DNA of 14,837 nt from assembly GCA_019137115.1 (NCBI GenBank), contig JAGVSV010000133.1, forward strand, positions 1-14,837, given 5' to 3'. Position 1 is the stretch's first letter. Every line of letters begins with the position of its first letter. This stretch comes from Bacillota bacterium (GTDB taxonomy: Bacteria > Bacillota > Clostridia > Christensenellales > Aristaeellaceae). The notes below the pieces were generated by a model. It saw only the letters and a list, made by a program, of their open reading frames with translations, was not told where the DNA came from and ran no database searches. A program made the position numbers and the translations under genes. Shown here one piece after another: positions 14,006 through 14,837 of this stretch.

Positions 14006-14837
14006 ATGCCAGAGGAAATTGCGGGCTCGGTGGTGAATTTGGTGTTTCGGAACCCGGACACGCTGTACTCCGTCGTACAGGTGCGTTCGGGGCGCGAGGT
14101 CATCACCGTGACCGGCCCCATGCCGGAGCTGTCTGAGGGCGAAAAAGTGGCCTTCCAGGGCGTCTGGATGGAGCATCCGCAATATGGCAGGCAGTTTAAA
14201 AGCGCTTCCTGCGCGGTGGAAACCCCCACCACGCTAAGCGAAATCGAGCGGTACCTGGCTTCGGGCCTGATCAAGGGTGTTGGCGCTTCCACCGCCCGGC
14301 AGATCGTGGAAGCCTTTGGCGAGGACGCGCTGACCATCATGGGCGAGCAGCCCGAGCGTCTGATGGAAATCTCCGGCATCGGCCGCGTGCGGAGCGCGCA
14401 GATCTCCGAGAGTTTCGAGCAGCAGCACGCCGCGCGCAGGACGATGATGTTCCTGCAGAACTATGGTATCTCCCCCGGTCTGTCCGCAAAAATCCATAAA
14501 AAGTACAGCGTTCAGGCAGAATCCATGATCCGCGCCAACCCATACCGTCTGATCGACGACATCGATGGCGTGGGCTTTCGCACTGCCGACCGCATCGCCC
14601 AGTCCCTGGGCATCCCCGCCAACAGCGATTTCCGGCTCCAGGCGGGGCTGGTGTACGCCTTGCAGGATGCGGCGGGGTCGAGTGGGCACACATATCTGCC
14701 GCGCGAACAGCTGATCTGGCAGGCATCGCGTTTGCTTCACCTGCCCGAGGAAATCCTGGAGCATCACGTGCAGGCGCTGACCATGGCCAAACGCCTGTAC
14801 GCGGAGGAGCTGGACGGCACGGCGATTGTGTCCCTGC
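14006..14837 (+). CDS. recD2: RecD2-family ATP-dependent DNA helicase, N-terminal part (runs off window)
   Basis: The first 277 codons are open with no stop, and the gene continues past the window end. Residues 5-75 form the small OB-like N-terminal domain (IAGSVVNLVFRNPDTLYSVV). Helix-hairpin-helix segments follow: IKGVGASTARQI (89-100), ISGIGRVRSAQI (122-133) and IDGVGFRTADRI (186-197). This N-terminal arrangement is characteristic of RecD2 (B. subtilis YrrC), a 5'-3' superfamily 1B helicase working without RecBC in recombination and replication-fork repair. The Walker A motif and helicase core would lie beyond the window. The start is 3 bases after the isomerase stop and has only TAGGG directly upstream, so translation probably depends on coupling to the preceding gene. 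Confidence 0.9.
   Translation, partial: MPEEIAGSVVNLVFRNPDTLYSVVQVRSGREVITVTGPMPELSEGEKVAFQGVWMEHPQYGRQFKSASCAVETPTTLSEIERYLASGLIKGVGASTARQIVEAFGEDALTIMGEQPERLMEISGIGRVRSAQISESFEQQHAARRTMMFLQNYGISPGLSAKIHKKYSVQAESMIRANPYRLIDDIDGVGFRTADRIAQSLGIPANSDFRLQAGLVYALQDAAGSSGHTYLPREQLIWQASRLLHLPEEILEHHVQALTMAKRLYAEELDGTAIVSL

Noticed and set aside
13007..14182. 391-codon open frame opposite the isomerase gene
   Set aside because: It is antisense to a gene with all expected metal ligands, and its His/Arg/Val-rich composition shows no family signature.
1..14837. Mobile element, CRISPR, phage, toxin-antitoxin or defence system
   Set aside because: No transposase, integrase, direct-repeat array, tRNA or defence-type gene was found; every long frame on the coding strands belongs to a housekeeping or metabolic family.

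Overview
This window looks like ordinary core chromosome from an anaerobic, GC-rich member of the Bacillota (Clostridia-like; possibly the Christensenellales/Oscillospirales area, but that placement is inference). The reasons are strong AGGAGG-type ribosome binding sites, sigma-A promoters close to consensus, and the gene families present. These include TmcAL, RecD2, type III pantothenate kinase, an ECF transporter S component, a two-subunit oxygen-sensitive [4Fe-4S] fumarase, a DacF-type carboxypeptidase with a C-terminal membrane anchor, and a GlpA-like oxidoreductase with a BFD [2Fe-2S] domain. Genes are tightly packed with several 4-base overlaps. I see no mobile element, CRISPR array, tRNA, rRNA or phage gene, and no intergenic gap reaches 300 bases.

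Layout. (1) 74-3467, plus strand: a near-consensus promoter drives a secreted PIG-L/LmbE-type deacetylase, an N-acetylhexosamine-kinase-like phosphotransferase and GalE, ending in a hairpin terminator. This resembles part of an amino-sugar salvage route, and the GalE gatekeeper residue is small (Val298), which predicts use of UDP-N-acetyl sugars. (2) 3443-6180, minus strand: a GlpA-like FAD oxidoreductase carrying a [2Fe-2S] domain, translationally coupled to a partner FAD/NAD(P) oxidoreductase. The small DUF1667 protein that usually completes this set is missing. (3) 6213-6259: two divergent, overlapping promoters with extended -10 elements. (4) 6287-10322, plus strand: tmcAL, fumarase alpha, fumarase beta and a D-Ala-D-Ala carboxypeptidase in one compact run. 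(5) 10319-11692, minus strand: a probable pantothenate ECF S component followed by coaX, a vitamin uptake and phosphorylation pair. The coaX stop codon overlaps that of the convergent carboxypeptidase gene. (6) 11781-11847: a second back-to-back promoter pair. (7) 11886-14837, plus strand: a family 4 glycosyltransferase, a TIM-barrel sugar-phosphate isomerase/epimerase-like protein and the 5' part of recD2, which runs off the window.

I found no convincing undescribed system. The points most worth a second look are the kinase-GalE amino-sugar cassette with a PIG-L deacetylase, the oxidoreductase pair without DUF1667, and the fused tRNA-modification/fumarase/cell-wall operon.
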